Shown: positions 35,291 to 44,116 of the stretch, one piece after another | Layout: each line of letters starts with the position of its first letter | How positions within the stretch are numbered: the first letter of the stretch is position 1 | Assembly: GCA_017623215.1 (NCBI GenBank) | Contig: JAGAPO010000051.1 | Location: 1 to 59,637, forward strand | Length of the DNA: 59,637 nt | DNA from: Lachnospiraceae bacterium | Lineage (GTDB): Bacteria; Bacillota; Clostridia; Lachnospirales; Lachnospiraceae | Reading direction: 5' to 3' | Notes under the pieces: generated by a model | Databases searched by the model: none | Seen by the model: only the letters and a program-made list of their open reading frames with translations | Told to the model about the DNA's origin: nothing | Position numbers and translations under genes: made by a program

Positions 35291-36206
35291 GCTTTCCCGC
35301 CTTTGACGGCGCACATCCGAATTCCTTTCGGAACGCCCTCGAGAAGGTCGAGAACGACCGAAATCCGCTCTGGTAACACACCTCCGTCACTGACCCCCCT
35401 ACCGATGTCAGCAGCCGATGTGCATACCGCACCCGCAGCCGGTTCACATAATCCGAGAAGCAGATCCCCGTCTCCGTCCGGAACAGCTCGCAGAAATAAT
35501 TCGGACTCAGATGGACATATGCGGCCGTCTCCTCTAACGTAACCGCCTCTCTGAAATGCCTTTGCAAATAGAATATCGCGCTGCGCACGCTCTGCACGGT
35601 TCCGAAGCGCCTCTCCCGCCCAGGATGCTGCAATTCCGCGCTGTCTCCCGGCGAATACTCCTGCGCGTTCCTCTGCGGCCCCGCACCTCCTGACGGCAGG
35701 CAAAGAGTCTCTTCCGCCGCGTTGCTCCGCAGCAGCGTAATCATCAGACATTGCAGCAGGTTTCTCAGATACGAATCCGCATATGCATCCGCCGTCCGGA
35801 ACGATTCCTCCGTCAGCAGCTCGAACAGGGTCCTATGCCTTACGAATTCCTCCTCCGACAGCTGTGTCTGCGTACAGCGGCAGGCAAGCAGCGTCTCGTA
35901 ATCATACTCATCCGAGAAAAAATCCTCCCGAAACATCGTATTATAATACTTCAGCGGCTCCTCCGGATACACCGCATGCACATCCGCCGGCGTCAGCAGA
36001 TACATACTTCCCGGGCGCAGCGGCAGCCTCTGTCCATTGAGCAGATGTACCCCCGTCCCTGAAGTAATCAGCTCCAATTCAAAAAAATCATGGGTATGTA
36101 ACGCAAACGGCTTCGTAAGCGTCCGCAGCGACGCCACCAGCCCGCGCGGCGTTCCAATCTTTTGATTACTTAACAATATGGGTAAATCCGATAATCCATT
36201 CTTCAT
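35283..36206 (-). CDS. AraC-family transcriptional regulator
   Basis: 307 residues from ATG 36206, which follows GAGGTG by five bases; the longer frame to 36341 has no support. The N-terminal cupin-like sensor (HTHDFFELELITSGTG to HAVYPEEPLKYYN) spans about 35-110. The C-terminal double helix-turn-helix starts with HFREAVTLEETAAYVHLSPNYFCELF and ends with GFRSFSTFSRAFRKEFGCAPS. A Ser/Gly/Arg-rich linker lies between. It is divergent from the GH2 gene and likely activates it in response to a sugar. Confidence 0.88.
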   Translation of the reverse strand: MKNGLSDLPILLSNQKIGTPRGLVASLRTLTKPFALHTHDFFELELITSGTGVHLLNGQRLPLRPGSMYLLTPADVHAVYPEEPLKYYNTMFREDFFSDEYDYETLLACRCTQTQLSEEEFVRHRTLFELLTEESFRTADAYADSYLRNLLQCLMITLLRSNAAEETLCLPSGGAGPQRNAQEYSPGDSAELQHPGRERRFGTVQSVRSAIFYLQRHFREAVTLEETAAYVHLSPNYFCELFRTETGICFSDYVNRLRVRYAHRLLTSVGGSVTEVCYQSGFRSFSTFSRAFRKEFGCAPSKAGKQK

Positions 36207-36510
36207 CCCGCACCTCATCTCTGCATCGCTCCGATCCCGGCGTCCTCTCTTCAACCTCCGCCCGTATCTCTCCCTCAGCGTATCATACTTTCGTTCAAAA
36301 CACAAGACGAATCGGAATATTTGACAAGAATGCCGGTCCAAATGAGTAGCCTTCTCCTCTCTCCCACGCTATAATAGACCTGATAAACGATGCAGCAAAA
36401 TCCGGAGCCCGGGACTTATGCACAGCTGCATTTCCCATCCAGCGTTGGGCTTGAGCTCTCTTTTATCACATAATCTTTCAGCGCCATACGGCGCAGAAAC
36501 GGAGGAACGA
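36207..36510. promoter_or_regulatory. Divergent control region between araC-type and GH2 genes
   Basis: A consensus -10, TATAAT, stands at 36370-36375 toward the GH2 gene, but no -35 is found 16-18 bases upstream. TTGACA occurs at 36321-36326, too far away to pair with it. A good -10 without -35 is typical of an activator-dependent promoter and fits the neighbouring AraC protein. GGAGG lies before ATG 36511. Confidence 0.45.
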
Positions 36511-38814
36511 ATGGAACGAATCTATTCTTTGAACGGCCAGTGGGATCTATACTATTACGACGCGGTCGAGGGCCGCACCTGCGAGGCCAAAGAGCTCATG
36601 AACGGCGATATTCCTCACATCCCTGCCGAAGTTCCGGGCAATGTTGACCTGGATCTCTCCCGCGCGGGCATCCTTCCCGAGGATCTGTTCCGCGGAATGA
36701 ATATCTGCCGGACCGAACAATACGAAACCTATGACTGGTGGTACTGCACCGAGTTTGACACTCCAAAGACCCTTCCGGGCGATATCATCCGGCTTCGTTT
36801 TGAGGGCGTGGACTGTCTTGCGGAATACTACCTGAACGGAGAACCTATTGCTTCTACTGCGAACGCATTTATCACACATGAGATCGACGTGACGAACGCC
36901 TTAAAGGCAGACAGCAGGAACCTCCTTCAGGTTCACATTCGCTCCGCTGTTATGGAGCAGCTGAGCACTCCTCACCAGACCTACCTGCTCTACAGCTGGC
37001 ATATCCATGGCGCGGTAGGTCTCCGCAAGCCCGCTCACTGCGCCGGCTGGGACATTCTCCCCCGTGCCGTAACGGCAGGTCTGTGGAAGGACGTCTCCCT
37101 TGTTGTCAGCAACGGCTTTGAATTCGAAGAGGTAAGCTACGTCATCCGCGGTGACCTGCGTCATCCGATCGTTCAGGTCCATTTTGGCGTAAATGCTCCG
37201 ATGCCGGCGCTTGTCAGCAGCCGATTGGAGGTTCGTATCCACGGTGTCTGCGAAGAGTCCGTATTTGAAGGTAAGGATATCTTAAAGCACCGCAAGATCG
37301 GCCGCGTCGACTGCGCGGTTCCGAATCCGAAGCTGTGGTGGCCCGCAGGCTATGGCGAACCGTATATTTACGATACGGTTCTGGAACTGTGGTATGAGGG
37401 CACATTAATGGCCGCACACCGCATGAATGTCGGCATCCGCACCGTGAAGCTTCGCCGCACCGAGCTGCTGTCCGACCCGAACCCGAGCTTCCAGTTCGTC
37501 ATCAACGGTGTGGATGTATTCTCCCGCGGAAGCAACTGGATACCGATGGACGCATTTCACAGCCGTGACCGCGAGCGCTACGAAAAAGCGCTTACCATGG
37601 CCTCCGACATCGGCTGCAATATTCTCCGCATCTGGGGCGGCGGCGTGTATGAGCAGGACTATTTCTACGATTACTGTGACCGCCACGGAATCATGATCTG
37701 GCAGGATTTCATGATGGCGTGCCAGATCTGTCCGATGGACGATACGATTATGAAGAATATGGAAGAAGAATTCACCTGGGTTATCCGCAAATTGCGCACG
37801 CACCCGAGCATCGTGCTGTGGGCGGGCGATAACGAGATTGATGTTGCGGTTGCATCGAACGGCGTTGATCCGGCGATCAACACCATCACAAGGGATCTGC
37901 TGCCCCGTCTCGTATCGCGCTACGACTTCTTCCGCCCCTACCTGCCGAGCTCTCCGTACATCACCAGCCGCGGCTTCCAGAATTACAGCCAGGACAGTAA
38001 GGGCCAGGATGCGTTCGTAGAGCGCCATCTCTGGGGTGCCCGCGATTATTACAAGGCAGAATTCTATTCGCAGTCAAAGGCCTGCTACGTCAGCGAGACC
38101 GGCTATCACGGCTGCCCGTCTCCCGAATCTGTCCGTAAGATCGTGGACGATGACTGCGTATGGCCGTACAATAACGAACAGTGGACGCTGCATTCCACCG
38201 ACCAGAATAACAGCGACCACCGCGTCCGCCTGATGGCTGACCAGATTCGCCAGCTGTTCGCATTTGACCCGGAGACGCTCGAAGACTTTTCCCTCGCCTC
38301 CCAGATCTCGCAGGCCGAGGCGGACAAATTCTTCATCGAACGCATGCGTACTGGACGTCCCCAGAAGGGCGGAATTATCTGGTGGAACCTGATTGATGGC
38401 TGGCCGCAGATGTCCGACGCGGTTGTGGATTATTTCTACGACAAGAAGCTCGCATACGATTACATCAAACGTTCACAGGCTCCCTTTGCCCTGATGATCC
38501 ACGAAATGCATGACTGGAACTACACGCTGGTAGCAGCGAACGATACGCGACATCCGGTTAAGGGAACCTATCGCGTAACTGATATCGAGACCGGAGAGCT
38601 TCTGGCCGAGGGTGCGTTCGACGCAGACGCCAACACCGCCACCGATGTCACAGGCATCCGCATGATGTACAATGACCAGCGCATGCTGCTCATTGAGTGG
38701 ACTGTAGACGGCAAGCGCTCCTACAACCACTACCTGTGCGGAATGCCGGCGTTTTCGTTCCGGAAATATGTTGGATGGATGAAGAAGCTGCAGGAAATCT
38801 GTTCGGAAGAGTAA
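36511..38814 (+). CDS. Glycoside hydrolase family 2, beta-mannosidase-like
   Basis: 767 residues from ATG 36511 (GGAGG upstream). An N-terminal sugar-binding domain (SLNGQWDLYYYD, DIIRLRFEGVDCLAEYYLNG) and an immunoglobulin-like domain precede the TIM barrel from about 300. Barrel motifs include SRGSNWIPMDAFHSRD, ILRIWGGGVYEQDYFYDYC and IMIWQDFMMAC; WAGDNEID carries the acid/base Glu and YVSETGYHG the nucleophile Glu. These are features of GH2 beta-mannosidases. No signal peptide, so it acts on imported oligosaccharides. Substrate is inferred from motif recall. Confidence 0.88.
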   Translation: MERIYSLNGQWDLYYYDAVEGRTCEAKELMNGDIPHIPAEVPGNVDLDLSRAGILPEDLFRGMNICRTEQYETYDWWYCTEFDTPKTLPGDIIRLRFEGVDCLAEYYLNGEPIASTANAFITHEIDVTNALKADSRNLLQVHIRSAVMEQLSTPHQTYLLYSWHIHGAVGLRKPAHCAGWDILPRAVTAGLWKDVSLVVSNGFEFEEVSYVIRGDLRHPIVQVHFGVNAPMPALVSSRLEVRIHGVCEESVFEGKDILKHRKIGRVDCAVPNPKLWWPAGYGEPYIYDTVLELWYEGTLMAAHRMNVGIRTVKLRRTELLSDPNPSFQFVINGVDVFSRGSNWIPMDAFHSRDRERYEKALTMASDIGCNILRIWGGGVYEQDYFYDYCDRHGIMIWQDFMMACQICPMDDTIMKNMEEEFTWVIRKLRTHPSIVLWAGDNEIDVAVASNGVDPAINTITRDLLPRLVSRYDFFRPYLPSSPYITSRGFQNYSQDSKGQDAFVERHLWGARDYYKAEFYSQSKACYVSETGYHGCPSPESVRKIVDDDCVWPYNNEQWTLHSTDQNNSDHRVRLMADQIRQLFAFDPETLEDFSLASQISQAEADKFFIERMRTGRPQKGGIIWWNLIDGWPQMSDAVVDYFYDKKLAYDYIKRSQAPFALMIHEMHDWNYTLVAANDTRHPVKGTYRVTDIETGELLAEGAFDADANTATDVTGIRMMYNDQRMLLIEWTVDGKRSYNHYLCGMPAFSFRKYVGWMKKLQEICSEE

Positions 38815-38880
38815 CTGCGGGAGTTGACACTATCCTTTCAATCATGCTGTATTAAATCCTCATTCCGCTGTATCATGTAT

Positions 38881-38960
38881 CAGACATGTTCTATAGCCTC
38901 CTTTGTAGATTTTGTGTGGTAACTTACTTCTGCTAAATGGCTATAGACCATGTCTGTTTT
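38881..38960 (+). terminator. Long-stem terminator after the GH2 gene
   Basis: An 18-base arm beginning CAGACATG and ending CTATAGCC pairs with a second arm beginning GGCTATAG and ending CATGTCTG with one mismatch, enclosing a 40-base loop, then TTTTT. It may end the GH2 transcript, or a short RNA from the TTGACA at 38824. The loop is unusually long for a simple terminator. Confidence 0.65.
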
Positions 38961-39028
38961 TATGAAATTAAATCTGCGAAATTAATTATACGTTATCGCT
39001 GTCTTCTGTGATAACCACTTCGCAGCAC

Positions 39029-39205
39029 TTATCGCTCCTCCTGTTTTTTCAAAAGCTCCTTGATCCGCTTTACACCTCCGAGTCTTCCAGAGACGTCCAG
39101 CTGCCATCCGTTGCTCATAATCAGCTTTCCCGTTCACTCCATAACAGCCGTACTTTCTCATCACCCGTTCGAGCACGCTTCGGATTCTCCGCCAATTCCA
39201 TCCCG
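39029..39205 (-). pseudogene. Possible frameshifted small gene
   Basis: Coding-like peptides appear in two minus-strand frames: MELAENPKRARTGDEKV and LLWSERES, then, in a different frame, SNGWQLDVSGRLGG and VKRIKELLKKQEER ending at 39029. They look like neighbouring parts of one small helical protein broken by a frameshift. I do not recognise the family. The rest of 38815-39310 contains only the terminator above. Confidence 0.3.
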
Positions 39206-39310
39206 TTCCCGCTCAATTAAGCACCCTCTGTCTACCCGATACCATTCCTTTCGCAAGCTCACGATAACTCATACTATTTATCATTTCAAGAACACTCAGC
39301 TTTCGTTCTT

Positions 39311-40534
39311 TCATTCACTTGCAAAAAACAACCCATCAAACACTTCGCTTCCCCCCAAAAACTCTCCGTTCACTTCAACCTTGTATCCCCCGGAATTCAG
39401 GGAAATCCATCCGCCCTTATCTGGATTTTCCGCATCCTGCACCCATATCCGACTCCTATCATCCGTTCCGACCAGAATCGCTCTGCTGCCCGCCTGAAGG
39501 ATACATAGCGACTCGTTCGTATCAACCGCCGGATAAATCGGAAGATCCTTCTTTAAAATCACTTCCAGGCCCATGTCATACCAATTTCTCGGCTGCTTTA
39601 TCAATGCTGGAAGTCTCTCCTCCCTGATAAGGGCTATACTGCCGAAATACATATAATATTCTTCATCATGATACCAACTGCACAAGACTCTCCCCCGAAC
39701 CGTGGTTGTTAAAATGCGGCGTTCCTCTGTTCCTGTCACTTCTGCCCGTATCCATAAGTCCTCCGGTGTTCCTTGAAGCTCTCCCAGATGCAGTAATTCT
39801 CCTTTCCAATACTGGTACACCTCCATGTATTCATATCCACCAGTCAAGGTGTTTGGAATCGGGACGATCAGCTGTATTCCATTCTCTGCTCCGCCCAACA
39901 TCATCCCATAGACATAACTGCCGATGTAGTCATTGAGATCGGAAAATGTTGTTCCAAGCATCTCTTTGGGCGGATACATATATTCTCCTGTTCCCTCATA
40001 GACAGCCTCCCCAACCATCAAGCTATACTCGTTGCTCCATTCACACGAGTTTTTCCCTATATTCCTGTAATACAGCTTAAAATTCATCTCCTCCTTCGTT
40101 CCATCCCCATCATAATCCATGACCGTCCCTGGCGGAATCGCTATGATATGGTTCTGCTTCAGCTTCTCTTCCTCCTCTGAAAGCAGTTCCCCGGTCAGAG
40201 GCGCAGGTGCGTTTTCCCAAATTAGTTCCATGCGTTCTCCTTTATTAAGGATTACTGTCTCGTCAGAAGAAACCGTTGTGCTCTCGCTTGTTTCCACTTG
40301 TTCCGTCTCTTTTAAAGGCTCCGTTGTCGGAATCTCTTCGCTCTTTGTTGTTTCTATCTGCTTCACTGTCGACTGTTCCATATTGAGTAATGAAGATTCT
40401 GTTTGGTCATATATTGGTTGATCATAAGATTTCTTTTCTAACGTAGTGGCATCTAACAGATCCCTTTTTTCTGAGCTACATGCACTAAGGATAAGGCAGG
40501 GGGCTCCCATTATGATTAAATAATGTTTTTTCAT
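39311..40534 (-). CDS. Secreted lipoprotein with SH3-like C-terminus
   Basis: 407 residues. A signal sequence with lipobox LSAC (Cys19) is followed by a Thr/Glu/Ser-rich linker of about 80 residues and a globular region rich in Tyr/Gly/Glu. The last 70 residues (VILKKDLPIYPAVDTNESL, then RSRIWVQDAENPDKGGWISL) resemble a bacterial SH3-like domain. A phrase DYDGDGTKEEM looks like an EF-hand-type calcium loop. Function unknown; surface-anchored. The stated ATG is 14 bases from an AGGAGG, further than usual. Monocistronic. Confidence 0.75.
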   Translation of the reverse strand: MKKHYLIIMGAPCLILSACSSEKRDLLDATTLEKKSYDQPIYDQTESSLLNMEQSTVKQIETTKSEEIPTTEPLKETEQVETSESTTVSSDETVILNKGERMELIWENAPAPLTGELLSEEEEKLKQNHIIAIPPGTVMDYDGDGTKEEMNFKLYYRNIGKNSCEWSNEYSLMVGEAVYEGTGEYMYPPKEMLGTTFSDLNDYIGSYVYGMMLGGAENGIQLIVPIPNTLTGGYEYMEVYQYWKGELLHLGELQGTPEDLWIRAEVTGTEERRILTTTVRGRVLCSWYHDEEYYMYFGSIALIREERLPALIKQPRNWYDMGLEVILKKDLPIYPAVDTNESLCILQAGSRAILVGTDDRSRIWVQDAENPDKGGWISLNSGGYKVEVNGEFLGGSEVFDGLFFASE

Positions 40535-40794
40535 GTTAACCGTCTTGACCTCCTTTTCTCTCTTTATTCCACTCTCAGTTTCCTATTTTCATTTTATCAC
40601 ACCTTTTCATTTTTGTGTTCCTTTTGCAGTGAAATGCCCATTATCTGATTTTTCTTTGTAATTCCTATCATTCACACAATTCACACATTTCAGACAGTTC
40701 TGACATATTCTCCCATTCATCCATATTTCCTCCTCAACCTTTGCATTTTATTGGAGCCACCTTCTCTGCCCGCATAGATTCTCCCCTCCCCCTC

Positions 40795-40823
40795 TTGACA
40801 TCCCTCCCCAAAAGAAATATAAT
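40795..40823 (+). promoter_or_regulatory. Consensus promoter of the fucose isomerase-like gene
   Basis: TTGACA, 17 bases, TATAAT: an exact match to the vegetative consensus, giving a leader of about 95 bases before the ATG. A second TATAAT occurs at 40895-40900, without a -35. Confidence 0.8.
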
Positions 40824-40872
40824 AGTTACAGACAAAGTTGAGTGACTAAACTAATTCTATTTGTTCCTTTTT

Positions 40873-40888
40873 CCGCCTTAAGAGGCGG
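40873..40888. promoter_or_regulatory. Palindrome in the fucose isomerase-like leader
   Basis: CCGCCT-TAAG-AGGCGG is a perfect palindrome located in the leader, just before the second TATAAT. It may be an operator or an mRNA hairpin near the ribosome site. The 40535-40794 part of this gap is AT-rich and shows no gene. Confidence 0.5.
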
Positions 40889-40924
40889 AGACACTATAAT
40901 AACAGAAAGGTTGGGGTTCCATTG

Positions 40925-42406
40925 ATGAAGAACATTCCTGAAGTAAAATTAGGCATTATCGCCGTAAGCAGAGACTGTTTCCCTATGACACTCTCCGCAA
41001 GCAGAAGAGCCGCAGTTGTAAAGGCTTATGAGGCAAAGGGGCTTTCCATTTATGAATGTCCTACTACCGTTGAGAACGAGTTACATATGAAGAAGGCTCT
41101 TGCTGAAGTGAACGAGGCAGGCTGCAACGCTGTAGTTGTATACCTTGGCAACTTCGGTCCCGAGACTTCCGAGACTCTGATTGCAAAGTATTTTAATGGC
41201 CCTGTTATGTATGTGGGTGCGGCTGAGGAAGCTGGCGACAAGCTGTTAGACGACCGCGGAGACGCTTACTGCGGTATGCTCAACTGCAGCTACAACTTAA
41301 AGCTTCGTAACTTAAAGGCATATATTCCGGAGTATCCGGTTGGCACTCCGTCTGAGGTAGCTGACATGATCGCGGAGTTTATCCCGGTTGCAAGAGCTAT
41401 CCTCGGCCTGAATAATCTGAAGATCATTTCCTTCGGTCCGAGACCGCAGGATTTCCTGGCCTGCAACGCTCCGATTAAGCAGCTCTACAATATCGGTGTT
41501 GAGATCGAAGAGAATTCCGAGCTTGACCTGTACGCGGCATTCCATGAGCATGCGAATGATCCTCGTATTCCTGAGGTTATTAAGAGCATGGAAGCAGAGC
41601 TCGGCGAGGGCAACAAGATGCCCGGCATCCTTCCCAAGCTTGCTCAGTATGAGCTCACGCTCCTTGACTGGGCTGATGCTCACAAGGGCTCCAGAGAGTA
41701 TGTTGTATTTGCAAATAAGTGCTGGCCTTCGTTCCAGACTCAGTTCGGCTTCGTTCCCTGCTACGTGAACAGCCGTCTGACCGGCATGGGTATTCCGGTA
41801 TCCTGTGAGGTGGATATTTACGGTGCGCTAAGTGAGTACATCGGAACCTGCGTAAGCAACGATTGTGTCACTCTGCTTGATATTAACAACTCCGTTCCGG
41901 CTGATATGTATGAATCCGAGATCGCTGGTAAGTATAATTACACACTGAAGGATACCTTCATGGGCTTCCACTGCGGTAATACTCCTTCCTGCAAGCTTTC
42001 CTTCAGCTCCATGAAGAATCAGAAGATCATGGCAAGAAGCCTTGAGCCGAATCAGGAGCCGAATATTACAAGAGGTACGCTTGAAGGTGATATCGCTCCC
42101 GGCAGCATTACCTTCTACCGCTTACAGAGCACCGCGGATGCGAAGTTAGTTGCTTACATCGCACAGGGCGAGGTTCTTCCGGTTGCGACCAAGTCCTTCG
42201 GCGGTATCGGCGTATTCGCGATTCCGGAGATGGGCCGCTTCTACCGTCACGTTCTGATCGAGGGCAACTATCCTCATCACGGCGCGGTTGCATTTGGTCA
42301 CTATGGCAAGGCTCTTCACAGCGTATTTACTTATCTTGGCGTGGAGAAGATCGGCTTCAATCAGCCGAAGGGCATGATGTATCCGACAGAGAATCCCTTC
42401 GCATAA
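40925..42406 (+). CDS. L-fucose/L-arabinose isomerase-family protein
   Basis: 493 residues from ATG 40925 (a TTG stands directly before it). The N-terminal half has the domain pattern of sugar isomerases (VVVYLGNFGPETSETLIAKY); VSCEVDIYGALSEYIG and MGFHCGNTPSCKL hold the Glu and His expected to bind the catalytic metal. It probably interconverts an aldose and a ketose, but the exact sugar cannot be read from sequence. Codon use appears biased to preferred codons, suggesting high expression, as does the consensus promoter. Monocistronic with a clear terminator. Confidence 0.82.
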   Translation: MKNIPEVKLGIIAVSRDCFPMTLSASRRAAVVKAYEAKGLSIYECPTTVENELHMKKALAEVNEAGCNAVVVYLGNFGPETSETLIAKYFNGPVMYVGAAEEAGDKLLDDRGDAYCGMLNCSYNLKLRNLKAYIPEYPVGTPSEVADMIAEFIPVARAILGLNNLKIISFGPRPQDFLACNAPIKQLYNIGVEIEENSELDLYAAFHEHANDPRIPEVIKSMEAELGEGNKMPGILPKLAQYELTLLDWADAHKGSREYVVFANKCWPSFQTQFGFVPCYVNSRLTGMGIPVSCEVDIYGALSEYIGTCVSNDCVTLLDINNSVPADMYESEIAGKYNYTLKDTFMGFHCGNTPSCKLSFSSMKNQKIMARSLEPNQEPNITRGTLEGDIAPGSITFYRLQSTADAKLVAYIAQGEVLPVATKSFGGIGVFAIPEMGRFYRHVLIEGNYPHHGAVAFGHYGKALHSVFTYLGVEKIGFNQPKGMMYPTENPFA

Positions 42407-42474
42407 GATGCTAAGAATTTATATGTAAGGCGGCATCCGTTCTTTCAGGAATACCGCCCCGATATCTGATATGA

Positions 42475-42517
42475 CGAAGTCCCGTCCGGACAGCTCCTGA
42501 ACGGGACTTCGTCTTTT
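42475..42517 (+). terminator. Terminator of the fucose isomerase-like gene
   Basis: GAAGTCCCGT pairs with ACGGGACTTC, 15-base loop, followed by GTCTTTTTAT. A weaker GGCGG/CCGCC hairpin precedes it (42428-42456). Confidence 0.88.
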
Positions 42518-42658
42518 TATTTCGTTGCCGGAAGTCAAATGACGTTCCCCCGGCTTACCCAACACTACCACATCTCCCACTTCCAGTATTGTATTCCCGT
42601 GCGGGATGCAGTCCTTCCGCGGCAGGTACCACTCTTACCAGCGTCCGCAGACCTGTGA

Positions 42659-42883
42659 TTATTCCTGTACCGGCTTTGCCTCCGCCTGCTTCTTCAGCCG
42701 TTCCGGATCATTCACTACCAGCCGAATGTTCTTCTCCGCCTGCTTTCTTGCGATCATAATCTGGTGTCCGCAGCCGACACACCGCATCCGGAAATCCATT
42801 CCTACCCTTAAGATCTCCCACTCACTGCTGCCGCAGGGATGCTGCTTTTTCATCTTGACAATATCCCCGACCCTGATATCCAT
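42659..42883 (-). CDS. DUF951 protein
   Basis: 74 residues. MDIRVGDIVKMKKQHPCGSS, a WEILRVGMDFRMRC strand and the CVGC pair match the small conserved DUF951 family, widespread in Bacillota; function not established. The three cysteines and the KKxHPCGS motif suggest metal or nucleic-acid binding. It is a single gene between two convergent or tandem terminators. Confidence 0.88.
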   Translation of the reverse strand: MDIRVGDIVKMKKQHPCGSSEWEILRVGMDFRMRCVGCGHQIMIARKQAEKNIRLVVNDPERLKKQAEAKPVQE

Positions 42884-43002
42884 ATGAATCCTTCCTTTCG
42901 CACGATCCTCTTTTGATTAAGAATACCAAATCCTTAGGGCAGAGTCAATAACCGATCCCTATCTTACTCTAAAATTCACCCCGCGATATGCCTCTCTCCC
43001 CC

Positions 43003-43047
43003 ATAAAACGGAAGGAACCAAAAGACTTCCGCCTCCTGATTCCTTCC
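43003..43047 (-). terminator. Terminator of the hemolysin III gene
   Basis: On the minus strand GGAAGGAATC pairs with GGTTCCTTCC and is followed by GTTTTAT. It is directly after the stop at 43055. Confidence 0.7.
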
Positions 43048-43054
43048 CAATGAA

Positions 43055-43738
43055 TTATATTGGCATATTTGCCAGGTATTGATACATCACAACATAATGA
43101 CAGAAACTTCCTCCCAGACAGAACAGGTGAAATACCTCATGTGAGCCGAAGTTCCGATGTCTCGAATTAAAGATCGAAAGCTTCAGCGCATAGATTACGC
43201 CGCCCACCGTATAGATAATTCCGCCCGCCAGCAGCCAGCCAAACGCCCCCGCCGGCAGTGCCGCGATAATCTTCGAAAATGCAAGCACACAGGTCCATCC
43301 CATCGCAATGTATATCACAGAGGATACCCACTTGGGGCAGTTTACCCAGAACAATGCCTGAAAGATTCCAAACAGCGCCATGCTCCAGATAATCACGAGC
43401 AATACGGTTCCAACCGTTCCGTTCAGCGCTATCAGGCAGACCGGCGTATACGTTCCCGCAATCAGCATATAGATCATCATGTGGTCGAACTTCTTAAGCC
43501 TGTGATTCAGCTCCGGACCTCCGTCAATACTGTGATAAATCGTACTCGCGGAATACAGCAGCAAAAGTCCCATCAAAAATGCCGCCATTCCGACTACATG
43601 AACCCAGCTCTGCTTCGAAGCGCGAAGCAATAACGGCGCCGCTCCCACAAGCGCACCAAGCACGCCGAACAGATGCGTAATCGCGCTGCCCGGTTCCTTT
43701 AACCCTTTTTTCATCTCAGTTACTGCCATCTTCATCAC
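43055..43738 (-). CDS. Hemolysin III/PAQR-family membrane protein
   Basis: 227 residues with seven membrane segments. The three conserved PAQR motifs are present: SASTIYHS, KKFDHMMIY and HEVFHLFCLGGSFCHY, giving the His/Asp/Ser set of the hydrolase-like zinc site. Not a proven hemolysin; the family likely acts in membrane lipid homeostasis. Several tandem half-sites upstream suggest specific repression. Confidence 0.9.
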   Translation of the reverse strand: MMKMAVTEMKKGLKEPGSAITHLFGVLGALVGAAPLLLRASKQSWVHVVGMAAFLMGLLLLYSASTIYHSIDGGPELNHRLKKFDHMMIYMLIAGTYTPVCLIALNGTVGTVLLVIIWSMALFGIFQALFWVNCPKWVSSVIYIAMGWTCVLAFSKIIAALPAGAFGWLLAGGIIYTVGGVIYALKLSIFNSRHRNFGSHEVFHLFCLGGSFCHYVVMYQYLANMPI

Positions 43739-43809
43739 CGTATCCTTTCTGACATAATACCTTCAACTGTTATAAAAATCCCATTTAGCGGTTTCCTATC
43801 TTTTGTGAT

Positions 43810-43849
43810 GTAGTTTTTAAAACTACGTGTAGCGTATTTATATACTACA
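43810..43849. promoter_or_regulatory. Overlapping palindromes upstream of hemolysin III
   Basis: GTAGTTTTTAAAACTAC (43810-43826) is a perfect palindrome around a central T. It shares its end with CTACGTGTAG (43823-43832), and a further ACTACA half-site lies at 43844-43849, so GTAGT/ACTAC units repeat along about 40 bases. Candidate -35/-10 boxes for the minus strand (TTGCAA, TAGTAT) overlap the last unit. Confidence 0.6.
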
Positions 43850-43960
43850 ACATATTATTGCAAATTGCAAGCCCTAAAATTCTTAAGATTTATAAAAATT
43901 TTTTTGAATTATTGTTTATATTCCACAAGTCTCTCATCCATTCTTTTCTGTACATAAATA

Positions 43961-44017
43961 ACCCCGGCTGACGCTTCCAGGTATCTTACTCGAAGACCTG
44001 GAAACATCAGCCGGGGT
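43961..44017. other. Long hairpin A in the 43.7-44.4 kb gap
   Basis: ACCCCGGCTGA and TTCCAGG pair with CCTGGAA and TCAGCCGGGGT, separated by a three-by-three internal loop, with a 15-base terminal loop. 18 pairs in total. CCTTTGTT follows on the plus strand, so it is not a standard terminator. Confidence 0.8.
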
Positions 44018-44076
44018 CCTTTGTTCGGAAAATGCAGCATGCATCTCCCCTAACCACTCTGCCGAAGCAAAAATCT

Positions 44077-44116
44077 GTGTGTGAAAAAGTACGCACCGGC
44101 GCACATTTTCACACAC
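44077..44116. other. Long hairpin B in the 43.7-44.4 kb gap
   Basis: GTGTGTGAAAAAGT pairs with ACATTTTCACACAC (13 of 14), with a 12-base GC-rich loop. The remaining sequence from 44117 to 44407 shows no gene, RNA or promoter that I can support; frames that are open there have no ribosome site. Confidence 0.7.

Noticed and set aside
37405..38028. 207-codon minus-strand frame inside the GH2 gene
   Set aside because: Antisense to conserved GH2 catalytic motifs; no supporting signals.
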